Shown: piece after piece, positions 42,401-50,532 of the stretch
Layout: each line of letters starts with the position of its first letter
How positions within the stretch are numbered: the stretch's first letter is position 1
Assembly (NCBI RefSeq): GCF_023111095.1
Contig: NZ_JALGYW010000002.1
Span: 248,001 to 312,000 of the forward strand
DNA: 64,000 nucleotides
DNA from: Maribellus sp. YY47
Lineage (GTDB): Bacteria > Bacteroidota > Bacteroidia > Bacteroidales > Prolixibacteraceae
Direction: 5' to 3'
The notes under the pieces: model-generated
What the model was told of the DNA's origin: nothing
The model's input: the letters and a program-made list of their open reading frames with translations, nothing else
Databases searched by the model: none
Made by a program: the position numbers and the translations under genes

Positions 42401-43976
42401 GATCTGCTGCCAATTTCATTTCTTTCTCCAAAGCTTTCGAAAGCTGCTCTTCAATTTTTACCAGTTCATCTTCGTAGAAATACCTGTCGCTTCCATACGG
42501 AACCAACTTTTCGATCGTATTTTCCTGTTCGTCGTATTTGGCGAAGAATGTTGTGTCCATCCACTCCATGTTTCGTGCTTCATTGAATTTCAGCGCAAAA
42601 ACCTTTTCGCCATTAATCTCGGCAGTTCCCATCAACGAAGTTTTTCCCGCCGAAGAAGTCATCGTAATGTAACGTGAAGGCCTGTTGATCGAAGCCAGGC
42701 TCCGGTATACTTTATTGAATATCTTTGAAATATCAGCCAGCGGCGCTGTAAAATAATGGTGTTCTCCGGTTGGCCGAGCGCAGTACATCGAGTGAAAACC
42801 GATGCCCAGCATAGCCAGCACATTCCCCAAGTCAATCCAGTTTTGGGCCGATCGGTCAATGTCTACTTTCCCGTTTTCGTCGTAAAACAAGCTGATGTGA
42901 TTCATGATCGGACTTTGGCTCTTTACCGCCACTCCGTATTTTTTTAAACGCCGGATGGCTGCCACAGAAGCAGGATTCATCACATCGTGAGGTGTGGAAA
43001 TGTGTGCCACCCAAACGGCCTGAATTCCGTTTTCCGTAAGTTTTTGCAGCAATTCGAGAATCCGCTTAAAGGCATCGGTCAGCAACCATTCGGGATGAAA
43101 GTTGATGGCCCGAGAACCTATCCGCACCGTGCGAATGTGCATCAGTTCGGGATCGTCGATCAAAGGCTGCACATACTCCAGCAATCTTTCGTAAGGAATA
43201 TAACCGCCGTCGCCGCCTGTTATCAGAATATCGCTCACTTCCTTATGGCGTTTCAGGTATTCGTGCACCTGCGAAACTTCGCGCTGTACAAACATATCTT
43301 CGTCGCCGCGCACCTGTGCATGCCGGAAACAATAGGTACAAAACGAAAAACAGGTTTGCGTGGTCTTGTCCAAAATAAGCTTTACTGGCGGATATTTGTG
43401 CTGGCTGCCTTCCAGAATTTCCAGATGTCCCTCGTCGTTGATGTACCAGGGTTTGTTCAGCTTTTGTTTTCCGTCGTGCGGATTGGTTTTTTGCATGTAA
43501 GCCTCCACCACACGTTTTCTTGCTTCCTCATCAGGAGCATCGGCATATTTCTTTACTTCTTCGGATGAAATCATTCCCGGCTGCGGGAAAACCAACTGGT
43601 AATTGGAGTCGGTCTCATAATTCTTCCAATCGATGGTATTCAGCACGTAGCGGGTAGCCATAAACCGGTAGACTTCGATAAAAAACTCACGGTCTTTCAG
43701 ATGGCTCAATTCAACTCCTTGTTGCTTCAATTTCTGAACAATTTCACGAAATCCGTTTAATCCCGAATAATGCTGTTTATCGTTAAAAATAACCTCGTCT
43801 TCATAAAAAAAACCGGAATACTTCGGGTAATTGTTATGAAGTCTCTGAATTAGTCCCGGAGGTAATAACTTTTCGTTTTCAATGGTACGAACAGACTCGG
43901 AACCGAGCTGATACCTTTTCATCATTTGCTGAATATCAGACGGTTCAACCTTTGTTTTAAATTCCTTTACGTTCAT
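42390..43976 (-). CDS. KamA-family radical SAM 2,3-aminomutase, divergent
   Basis: 528 residues, longer than lysine 2,3-aminomutase (about 416), with extra N- and C-terminal parts. The radical SAM motif CFSFCTYC (CX3CX2C) is followed by FRHAQVRGDED, and the PLP Lys appears as SSAGKTSLMG where the classical enzyme has PGGGGK. The two aspartates that hold the lysine side-chain amino group in clostridial KamA appear to be missing: the block is CARPTGEHHYF instead of CDLVPGVEHF, and the residue before the PLP loop is not Asp. So lysine is an unlikely substrate; another 2-amino acid such as 2-aminoadipate fits the cluster better. First gene of the five-gene minus-strand unit. Confidence 0.85.
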   Translation of the reverse strand: MNVKEFKTKVEPSDIQQMMKRYQLGSESVRTIENEKLLPPGLIQRLHNNYPKYSGFFYEDEVIFNDKQHYSGLNGFREIVQKLKQQGVELSHLKDREFFIEVYRFMATRYVLNTIDWKNYETDSNYQLVFPQPGMISSEEVKKYADAPDEEARKRVVEAYMQKTNPHDGKQKLNKPWYINDEGHLEILEGSQHKYPPVKLILDKTTQTCFSFCTYCFRHAQVRGDEDMFVQREVSQVHEYLKRHKEVSDILITGGDGGYIPYERLLEYVQPLIDDPELMHIRTVRIGSRAINFHPEWLLTDAFKRILELLQKLTENGIQAVWVAHISTPHDVMNPASVAAIRRLKKYGVAVKSQSPIMNHISLFYDENGKVDIDRSAQNWIDLGNVLAMLGIGFHSMYCARPTGEHHYFTAPLADISKIFNKVYRSLASINRPSRYITMTSSAGKTSLMGTAEINGEKVFALKFNEARNMEWMDTTFFAKYDEQENTIEKLVPYGSDRYFYEDELVKIEEQLSKALEKEMKLAADHDQ

Positions 43977-44417
43977 GCAGATTTAAGTTCTGATTATGAT
44001 TTATATGCTGAATAATGGCAGGCGACTACCACCCGCAGGTTATGTAAACCCCGGTTACCGAATCCGGCGATCCCGTTCATGAATCAATCAGAAACTATCA
44101 GGAAATGACACCGGCATTCAAAAACCGGAAGTTGATTAAAGCAGAATAAATGTAGTAGCTGCGGCTGCAGCTAATGTGAAACCGAATCGTCGTCGAGACA
44201 CTCTGGCATCCCGGGATAAAAAAACACCGGACAATAATACGATTGTACCATAGCCTTAAAGTTAACAAATGTGATTGAGACAAATTCTGACAACAAACAT
44301 ATTTCATAACATCTATACAAATCAAAAATTTTCACCACCTTTAAAGCAGAAAGCTGACAACTACTCCTGGTAAAACCGAACAACTGGTTGACTAGTGATG
44401 TGACAAGGAAATTTAAA
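43977..44417. other. Divergent regulatory region between kamA-like and saccharopine dehydrogenase genes
   Basis: 441 bp without a gene. It holds the 18-bp inverted repeat TAGCTGCGGCTGCAGCTA at 44156-44173 (7-bp arms, GGCT loop) and a smaller GTAAACCCCGGTTAC hairpin near 44043-44057. No TAnnTTTG box is clear on either strand and I could not fold a lysine riboswitch. Its position between the two arms of the catabolic cluster makes it the likely control point. Confidence 0.5.
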
Positions 44418-45746
44418 ATGAAGAAAGTATTGTTACTGGGCGCCGGAATGGTAGCCAAACCTTTGGTCGACTATTTATTAGACAATCAAATTGAATTAAC
44501 CATAGCCACCCGAACGGTAGCAAAGGCAGTAAAACTGATTAAAGACCGAAGCCACGGAAAAGCTGTTTCGTGGACCGTAGACGACATGCAGGCATTGAGT
44601 ATGCTGATTGCCGACCATGATCTGGTGGTTAGTCTGCTTCCCTACACTTATCATGTTGCAGTGGGCAAGCTGTGTGTAAAGCACAAAAAAAATATGGTAA
44701 CTACCTCGTATGTTTCGGATAAGATGAAAGCGCTGGATAAAGCAGCCCGCGAAGCTGGAGTTCTTTTACTAAACGAGATTGGAGTAGATCCGGGTTTTGA
44801 CCACATGACAGCCATGCGTATTATTGATAAAGTGCAGGCAGAGGGGGGAAAAGTAAAGCAATTTTATTCGTTGTGTGGCGCATTGGCTGCTCCGGAAGAA
44901 GCAGACAATCCTTTTCATTACAAATTTACCTGGTCGCCACGGGGCGTTATCATGGCTGGTAACAACAGCGCCAAATATTTAAAAAACGGTGCAACGGTAG
45001 AGATTTCATCCGACGATTTGTTTAAAAATCCGTTAATTATCGATTTCCCCGAAGTGGGTGAAATGGAAGTATATCCCAACCGCGATTCATTGTCGTACAT
45101 CAACAAATATGGTCTTGCAGGTATTGAAACCATGTACCGGGGTACTTTTCGTTATAAAAACTGGTGCGAAATAATGAATGCATTAAAAGCGCTGGATATG
45201 CTGAGCTACGACCGGAAAAGCTTTGAAGGAAAGACCTACCGCAAAATAATGGCGCGCCGGCTTCAGGTTTATCCGGCGAATATCAAGGAAAAAGTTGCAG
45301 AACGTCTGGGACTCGAAGCCGAAAGTCCGGCCATTGTTGCCATGGAGTGGCTCGGCCTGTTTAGCGACGATCTGGTTCGGATGAACGAAGGCTCCAATTT
45401 TGATCTGACCACCGACCTGATGCTTGAAAAAATGATGCTTCCGGACGGAGCCCGTGACATGGTAATTATGTTACATGCTTTTGGGGTTGAAAATGCCGAC
45501 GGAAGCAAACAGGTTGTCAAATCCAGTCTGCTTGATTTTGCTACAAAAGAAGACACTTCGATTGCACGTACCGTTGGACTTCCGGCCGGGATTGCCGTAA
45601 AAATGATCCTCGATGGAAAATTCAGCGAAACCGGAGTTCATATCCCAAATACCAAAAGCATTTACGAGCCTGTTCTCAACGAACTACAAAAGCTTGGAAT
45701 TGCGATGAAAGAACAATGGGGCCTACCCGAAAGTGAAATGTTGTAA
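44418..45746 (+). CDS. Saccharopine dehydrogenase, NADP+, glutamate-forming (Lys9-like)
   Basis: 443 residues from the ATG at 44418; a TTG ten codons upstream is in frame but the family sequence starts with MKKVLLLGAG. The Rossmann loop GAGMVAKP, VVSLLPYTYHVAVGKLC, LNEIGVDPGFDHMTAM, CGALAAPEEADNPFHYKFTW and YPNRDSLSYI match the eukaryotic-type Lys9/SDH domain closely. The enzyme splits saccharopine to glutamate and 2-aminoadipate semialdehyde, the substrate of the ALDH7 protein of this cluster. It is transcribed away from the kamA-like operon. The lysine-ketoglutarate reductase of the first step was not found in this window. Confidence 0.92.
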   Translation: MKKVLLLGAGMVAKPLVDYLLDNQIELTIATRTVAKAVKLIKDRSHGKAVSWTVDDMQALSMLIADHDLVVSLLPYTYHVAVGKLCVKHKKNMVTTSYVSDKMKALDKAAREAGVLLLNEIGVDPGFDHMTAMRIIDKVQAEGGKVKQFYSLCGALAAPEEADNPFHYKFTWSPRGVIMAGNNSAKYLKNGATVEISSDDLFKNPLIIDFPEVGEMEVYPNRDSLSYINKYGLAGIETMYRGTFRYKNWCEIMNALKALDMLSYDRKSFEGKTYRKIMARRLQVYPANIKEKVAERLGLEAESPAIVAMEWLGLFSDDLVRMNEGSNFDLTTDLMLEKMMLPDGARDMVIMLHAFGVENADGSKQVVKSSLLDFATKEDTSIARTVGLPAGIAVKMILDGKFSETGVHIPNTKSIYEPVLNELQKLGIAMKEQWGLPESEML

Positions 45747-45771
45747 TAAAATCGATCCTCCGGAGTGAAAG

Positions 45772-46329
45772 CTAAGCCGGTGTTCCAAGGAATCCTGCTG
45801 CCATGCCGGCAAACAGCATCACTACAAACATCATGGCATAAAGCGCCAGGCCAACGATCATCATAATACCGATGAAACGGTAATGCGCTTTTAAATTCAT
45901 AAACGCAGAAGATAGTTTTTCCTGATCCTTAAATCGTAAAGCTTGTTTTATTCTGGATGAAAACCGGAATAGATAAAGAATCGGGAAAAAATATACAGCA
46001 CCAATGATCAGGTAAAGAAAACCTATCAAAAACATTGGAAATGGAAATATACTGTGGCCGCCAAATGCAGAAGATGGAATAAAAGCAAACACCAGGCTCA
46101 TTACAAATCCACCCATTACGATCAGTCCAATGAATATAAATCCAAGAACGGACAGGAAACTCGCCCACTTTCCGGCATCCGTCAGGTGAACGTTGATATC
46201 GCCTGTGATTTCCAGATTTTTTACTTCCGGCTGATTTATTTTGTTTTCGGGTTGAGGAACCTGTTGCTCCTGATTTTGATCTTCGTTCTGTGGATTTAAG
46301 GCCTCTTGATTTTCAGTGTTCATTGACAT
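45772..46329 (-). CDS. DUF5362-like membrane protein
   Basis: 185 residues. A Gln/Asn/Glu/Pro-rich N-terminal tail of about 50 residues (cytosolic) is followed by four predicted helices, with MALE-like amphipathic loops between (RIKQALRFKDQEKLSSAFMN). The pattern fits DUF5362 of Bacteroidota, which has no known function. It is convergent with the saccharopine dehydrogenase gene (25-bp gap) and does not obviously belong with it. Confidence 0.72.
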   Translation of the reverse strand: MSMNTENQEALNPQNEDQNQEQQVPQPENKINQPEVKNLEITGDINVHLTDAGKWASFLSVLGFIFIGLIVMGGFVMSLVFAFIPSSAFGGHSIFPFPMFLIGFLYLIIGAVYFFPILYLFRFSSRIKQALRFKDQEKLSSAFMNLKAHYRFIGIMMIVGLALYAMMFVVMLFAGMAAGFLGTPA

Positions 46330-46416
46330 GTGGTTTACAATTCGTTTTTAAATGTAGCATTTATTGGAGATCATCCGGAAACCTGCGGCAATTTATAAAG
46401 GTTCTTCTCAATAATT

Positions 46417-47127
46417 TTAAGACACCAGCAATAAAAAGCTGGCAAGCAGTGTGACTGCAATATTGATTTTTCGGAAAGTATGAACCGAGATCGAAGTATT
46501 CAGGCGCTTCCCTAAAATGGTTCCCAGCAAAAGAATGGGAACAAAAACCAAAGCCATTTTTAAAGACTGCAGTGTCAGCAAGCCGGTTTGACTATAACCT
46601 GCGATGGCAATAACTGCAGTAACAATACTAAACCAGGCAAATATCTCGCGAAACTCGCGGTTATCTACTTTTGAAATATTCAGGAATAAAGCCAGCGGCG
46701 GGCCACTTACCGAAATAGCACCGGTTATAAAACCGATAACTGCCCCTGCCAGAGAAAAAGCAATGGGTGGTAATTTCACTTCGGGAAGTTTTCGCCACGA
46801 AAAAAGAGTTAGAACAATAAAAACCGCCCCGGTAATATGTACCAGCATCTGTTCCGAAACGGTTTTGAGCGTTACAACACCTAAAATCGTAAACAGTCCG
46901 CCACTAATGATTAGCGACTTATACGGACCACTGACCAGTATGTGTTGTTTCTTTTGCATAACGATGAAGAGAGAAGCGATCAGGTTACAGATCATTAATA
47001 CCGGAATAATCTCGCGGGGCGAATACCACATCAAAAGGATGGGAAACGATATCAACGCAAACCCAAAACCGGTTACTCCCTTTAGCAAACTTGAAAAAAT
47101 AATAACCAGAATAACCCAAATATTCAT
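46417..47127 (-). CDS. TauE/SafE-family sulfite/anion exporter
   Basis: 236 residues with about seven or eight hydrophobic helices and the conserved opening SSLLKGVTGFGFALISFPIL. The internal block IGFITGAISVSGPPLALFLN carries the family SGPP motif. Members export sulfite, sulfoacetate or related anions. It lies 18 bp after a YeiH-type gene, so the two probably share a transcript and a substrate class. Substrate not provable here. Confidence 0.85.
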   Translation of the reverse strand: MNIWVILVIIFSSLLKGVTGFGFALISFPILLMWYSPREIIPVLMICNLIASLFIVMQKKQHILVSGPYKSLIISGGLFTILGVVTLKTVSEQMLVHITGAVFIVLTLFSWRKLPEVKLPPIAFSLAGAVIGFITGAISVSGPPLALFLNISKVDNREFREIFAWFSIVTAVIAIAGYSQTGLLTLQSLKMALVFVPILLLGTILGKRLNTSISVHTFRKINIAVTLLASFLLLVS

Positions 47128-47145
47128 ACCATCAATTTTGAAGAT

Positions 47146-48069
47146 TTAAAAATTTAGAACCCACAAGGAAGAAACAGCGGTTATTACCCACAGCGAAATT
47201 CCCAATGCAAAGCTTCTGACTCCCGATTGTTTCATCTCCTGTATCGAAATATTGGAACCGATCAGAAAAAGGGCGACCATCATTCCGCGTTTTCCCAACC
47301 AGCTAAAATGTGAGTAGCTTGGACTAAATCCGGGAAATACGTTGGCAAAAACAATGGCCAGCACAAAAAACAGGATGAACCAGGGAAACTGAATCGATTT
47401 TCGGGTGCTGTTTTTATTCAACACCGCGACAACAATGGAAAGCGGGATGATCCAAAGCGCCCGGATGAGTTTTACAGTGGTGGCAATTTGCAGTGCCTTT
47501 TCGCCATAAGTTGCGCCCGCTCCTACCACAGAACTGGTGTCGTGAATGGCAATGGCCGCCCAGTTTCCAAACGTTTCCTGGCTCAGTCCAAGTTTCCATC
47601 CGATAAACGGAAACAGCATCAAAGCCAGTCCATTCAAAACAAATACAACAATCAGCGCAAATGAGTTCTGATAATCTTTGCTGTTCAATATCGGACTGAT
47701 AGCGGCGATGGCACTTCCGCCACAAATGGCAGTACCGGCAGCAATCAGCACGGTAATGTTTTTCTCCACTTTGAATAGTTTTCCCAGCAAAAGCCCGGTT
47801 GCCATCACCAGCGTTACGGAAATTGCTGTTTCTACAAAACCACTTTTCGAAGCCGTGATCACTTCCCCGAGGTTCATTCCAAAGCCCATCAGCACAATGG
47901 AAATCTGCAAAACCCTGGCTGTGTACTTGTGCGCACTATCCGATTTTATTCCCAACAGCGAAAGCACAATGCCTGTTCCGAGTGCCATTACAGGCGAAAC
48001 AAAAGGCAAAAAGCAAACAAAAATGAGAACACGGTATAACCCATTTAATTTTTTGACTTCGATATTCAT
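47146..48069 (-). CDS. YeiH-family (putative sulfate exporter) membrane protein
   Basis: 307 residues, about nine or ten helices. Features include AGTAICGGSAIAAISPILNS and WAAIAIHDTSSVVGAGATYG, the two most conserved blocks of the family. In Escherichia coli yeiH is controlled by the LysR protein YeiE, and related genes are linked to sulfite stress and cysteine. A LysR regulator gene lies 75 bp upstream on the same strand, and a TauE/SafE gene is 18 bp downstream, so a sulfite-responsive unit is a reasonable inference. Confidence 0.88.
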   Translation of the reverse strand: MNIEVKKLNGLYRVLIFVCFLPFVSPVMALGTGIVLSLLGIKSDSAHKYTARVLQISIVLMGFGMNLGEVITASKSGFVETAISVTLVMATGLLLGKLFKVEKNITVLIAAGTAICGGSAIAAISPILNSKDYQNSFALIVVFVLNGLALMLFPFIGWKLGLSQETFGNWAAIAIHDTSSVVGAGATYGEKALQIATTVKLIRALWIIPLSIVVAVLNKNSTRKSIQFPWFILFFVLAIVFANVFPGFSPSYSHFSWLGKRGMMVALFLIGSNISIQEMKQSGVRSFALGISLWVITAVSSLWVLNF

Positions 48070-48144
48070 ACCAACTTCATTTGATGCGACAAAGGTATCT
48101 TCACATCATAATCAAGTCAAATACTAAATAACTATACTGAATAA

Positions 48145-49032
48145 CTAAAAGTTATACGAAAGCAGGAAGCTTTCAAATAATTCCACCTGTTTACTTTCGT
48201 ATCCCTGGCGAAGTGCAATTCTGAATTTTCGGGGAATGGAAATGCCCGTTACGTTGAGTTTTATCAGGCTGTTCAGATACAGTTCGGTGGTAGCTGCCTT
48301 TTCAGAAATAACCGCTATTCCGTCAAAATCCTGCAGGAAACTTTTGATGGATTCGGTGCTGCCCAGATGTATGAGTGTGTTTAATCCGTCAAAATCAACA
48401 TTTTGCTTTTCGAGTGTGCGTTTTACCACTTCCAATGTACCCGAACCGTGTTCGCGAAGTACAATCGGAAACTTTGTAAAATCCTCAACACTGATATTTT
48501 TCCGCTTGGCATACACGCTTTTCGCACCCGTGACAACAATTAGTTCGTCGTCAAGAAAACTCTTGTACCGGATTCCTGCCTGTGCCGATTCGTTCTCCAC
48601 CAATGCCAGATCAACCTTGTTCTCCAGCAGTAATTGTTCCATCTCAAACGAGTTGCCATTTACCAGGTGGATCATGATTTTCGGATAGCGCTTATGAAAC
48701 GAAGCAATAACTTTTGGAATAACATATTGCGAAATGGTAGAACTTGCGCCGATGACAAATTCTCCGGAAACCGTGTTGTTCATCTGCCCGATTTCAAAAG
48801 TGAGATCGCGGTAAAGCTGTTCGATTTTTTTGAGTGAATTGTACACCGTTTTCCCGGCTCGCGTGAGGTAAACCTTATTTCCTTTCCGCTCAAACAAGCT
48901 AATGTTGTATTTGCTTTCCAGCTCTTTAATATGTTTGGTTACAGCCGGCTGACTAATGTGCAACTCTTCGGCAGCCTTTGAAAAGCTCAGGTTTTCTGCA
49001 ACAGCTATAAAAACAGTGTCTCTGTAATCCAT
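48145..49032 (-). CDS. LysR-family transcriptional regulator (CysL/YeiE-like)
   Basis: 295 residues. The N-terminal HTH reads AENLSFSKAAEELHISQPAV followed by TKHIKELE, and the effector domain (about 88-295) has FVIGASSTISQYVIPKVIAS, a periplasmic-binding-protein-like fold. The gene is just upstream of the YeiH and TauE-type exporter genes, on the same strand, where LysR regulators are usually divergent. The 75-bp gap to yeiH has no terminator. It probably controls the exporters. Confidence 0.9.
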   Translation of the reverse strand: MDYRDTVFIAVAENLSFSKAAEELHISQPAVTKHIKELESKYNISLFERKGNKVYLTRAGKTVYNSLKKIEQLYRDLTFEIGQMNNTVSGEFVIGASSTISQYVIPKVIASFHKRYPKIMIHLVNGNSFEMEQLLLENKVDLALVENESAQAGIRYKSFLDDELIVVTGAKSVYAKRKNISVEDFTKFPIVLREHGSGTLEVVKRTLEKQNVDFDGLNTLIHLGSTESIKSFLQDFDGIAVISEKAATTELYLNSLIKLNVTGISIPRKFRIALRQGYESKQVELFESFLLSYNF

Positions 49033-49146
49033 TTCTACATTTTTTCCCGGGAAGACCTTAATCGACCACCATAAAGATACTGTTTATGGCTTTGAGAAGC
49101 GAGAGAATATAAAATTCGCAGACATTTGTAATGTATAATTCAGTTA

Positions 49147-49752
49147 CTATGGCAGCATTAACTTTAGGTGGTCAGTTGAAGAATCTTCGCCATACTTTTT
49201 GATGTATTCACTCAGCCTCTTTTGTGCTTCCTGGCAATTCTTCCCTAATTTTTTGCACTCGTAAACATAACTGGCCGCCATTCCGTAAACTGCCATTTTA
49301 TTTTGTGGCCGAACTTCAAGCACCCGTTCAAACTGGAAACGTGCGTTTTTGTAATGATCCTTGTTCAGCCAACTATAACCTGAATTTAGCAAATAATCGA
49401 TCTGTTCAGCAGAAAGTGTTGCCTCCACGACCTCTGCCTTTTTAGGACTACCATTAATTCGATCAGGATTAAAGAAAAACTCAAACAAAATCAGGGTTAC
49501 AACCGGAAGAATCACAACGACCGATAAAATAACTGCCCGGTAGCTTCTTCTTTGTTCCCGTTCTGTTTCGAGCTTGTTCTGTGCTTTTATTTCGGCCAGC
49601 TTTTCGGCAGAAACTTTTTTAAAGAATACCTGAGGATTGTTGGAATAACGCCTGTTTTCAGTTTTTGTCCAATCCTGATAAGCTTTGTGTTTGGGCCTCG
49701 CATTGGCCCGAAGCGACTGAATCATTGCCAGAACTGAACCGCCGAATCCCAT
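49147..49752 (-). CDS. Membrane-anchored TPR-like protein with MGFGGS N-terminus
   Basis: 201 residues. The N-terminus MGFGGSVLAMIQSLRANARP is a short motif I associate with small Bacteroidota proteins of unknown role. A charged coiled-coil segment (about 45-70), one membrane helix (VILSVVVILPVVTLILFEFF, about 73-92) and two TPR-like helix pairs (NSGYSWLNKDHYKNARFQFE, about 122-185) follow. No enzyme signature. Neighbours: LysR gene upstream in map order, YkgJ-type gene 45 bp away on the same strand. Confidence 0.65.
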   Translation of the reverse strand: MGFGGSVLAMIQSLRANARPKHKAYQDWTKTENRRYSNNPQVFFKKVSAEKLAEIKAQNKLETEREQRRSYRAVILSVVVILPVVTLILFEFFFNPDRINGSPKKAEVVEATLSAEQIDYLLNSGYSWLNKDHYKNARFQFERVLEVRPQNKMAVYGMAASYVYECKKLGKNCQEAQKRLSEYIKKYGEDSSTDHLKLMLP

Positions 49753-49797
49753 AGGAAAAATGATATGGAGTGATTAACCAGTTTGTCAACGATGAAT

Positions 49798-50457
49798 TTA
49801 CATTAATTTTTCTTCGATCCGAAATTCCCTGGCAATAATTCCATTGGCTTTTAAAGCGGCTTTAAAACCCTCGTTCATCATTCTCCCCAAACGCATGGGA
49901 AAATCGAGTAAAGCCGGATAGTTGTTTTTATCATCGGGCGACTTATAAAATTTTTGACATGAATTTACACTCGATGAAAGATAGATGCGACAGGCCACCG
50001 GACGCGCTTCATAAGCCATGCAAGCTCCGTTCATCAGAAGCGGGCACGGATGTTTCGCATTTAAAAGATCGTTTCCTTTTAGCGGTTTTAACCGCTCATT
50101 TTTCTCTCCGGCACGGCGCTTTATGGCGGTTTGTTCCTGAAGTGCAAAGTTGCCTGCGATGAAGTTTCGCAGGTATTTTAATTCGTAATCCATGGCAAAA
50201 ACCGGCTGATGACAACACCAGTGACAACCTTTTTTGCATTCGATCGACTTTCCCTGTTGCCTGGCGTACACAAAAAGATTATCCGTCAGCTCGTCAATAT
50301 TCCGGTACATTTCAGCCAGGGCGGCAGATAAATTCTCGTCCGAAGACTGATCTTTACAGGCTTTCATTCCCAGTTGATAACCGTCGTGATAAAATGCTTT
50401 TTCGAAATTTCCGGATGATGTGCTCACGCTGTTTTTGTTAAAGGATTTTGCCGGCAA
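49798..50457 (-). CDS. YkgJ-family Cys-cluster protein (zinc/iron-chelating)
   Basis: 219 residues. The signature CKKGCHWCCHQPVF near residue 75 and later cysteines in CPLLMNGACMAYEARPVACR (about 137-156) form the zinc/iron-chelating domain. Function in the cell is not established for the family; a metal- or Fe-S-binding role or tRNA/protein modification has been considered. It is a soluble protein with no signal peptide. Gene order gives no strong hint. Confidence 0.82.
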   Translation of the reverse strand: MPAKSFNKNSVSTSSGNFEKAFYHDGYQLGMKACKDQSSDENLSAALAEMYRNIDELTDNLFVYARQQGKSIECKKGCHWCCHQPVFAMDYELKYLRNFIAGNFALQEQTAIKRRAGEKNERLKPLKGNDLLNAKHPCPLLMNGACMAYEARPVACRIYLSSSVNSCQKFYKSPDDKNNYPALLDFPMRLGRMMNEGFKAALKANGIIAREFRIEEKLM

Positions 50458-50532
50458 AATAGATCATTTTTGAATTATATTCAATGAATTCGCCCAACAT
50501 TATTTCAAAAATAAATGCGTGAAAATCCGGGG

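Noticed and set aside
42390-43976. Calling the gene kamA and the cluster a classical lysine fermentation operon
   Set aside because: kamDE, kdd, kce and kal are absent, and the lysine-binding aspartates seem lost, so the classical beta-lysine fermentation is not supported.
43977-44417. Lysine riboswitch upstream of the lysine-type cluster
   Set aside because: The region has hairpins but I could not fit the L-box core on either strand, and the class is rare in this phylum.
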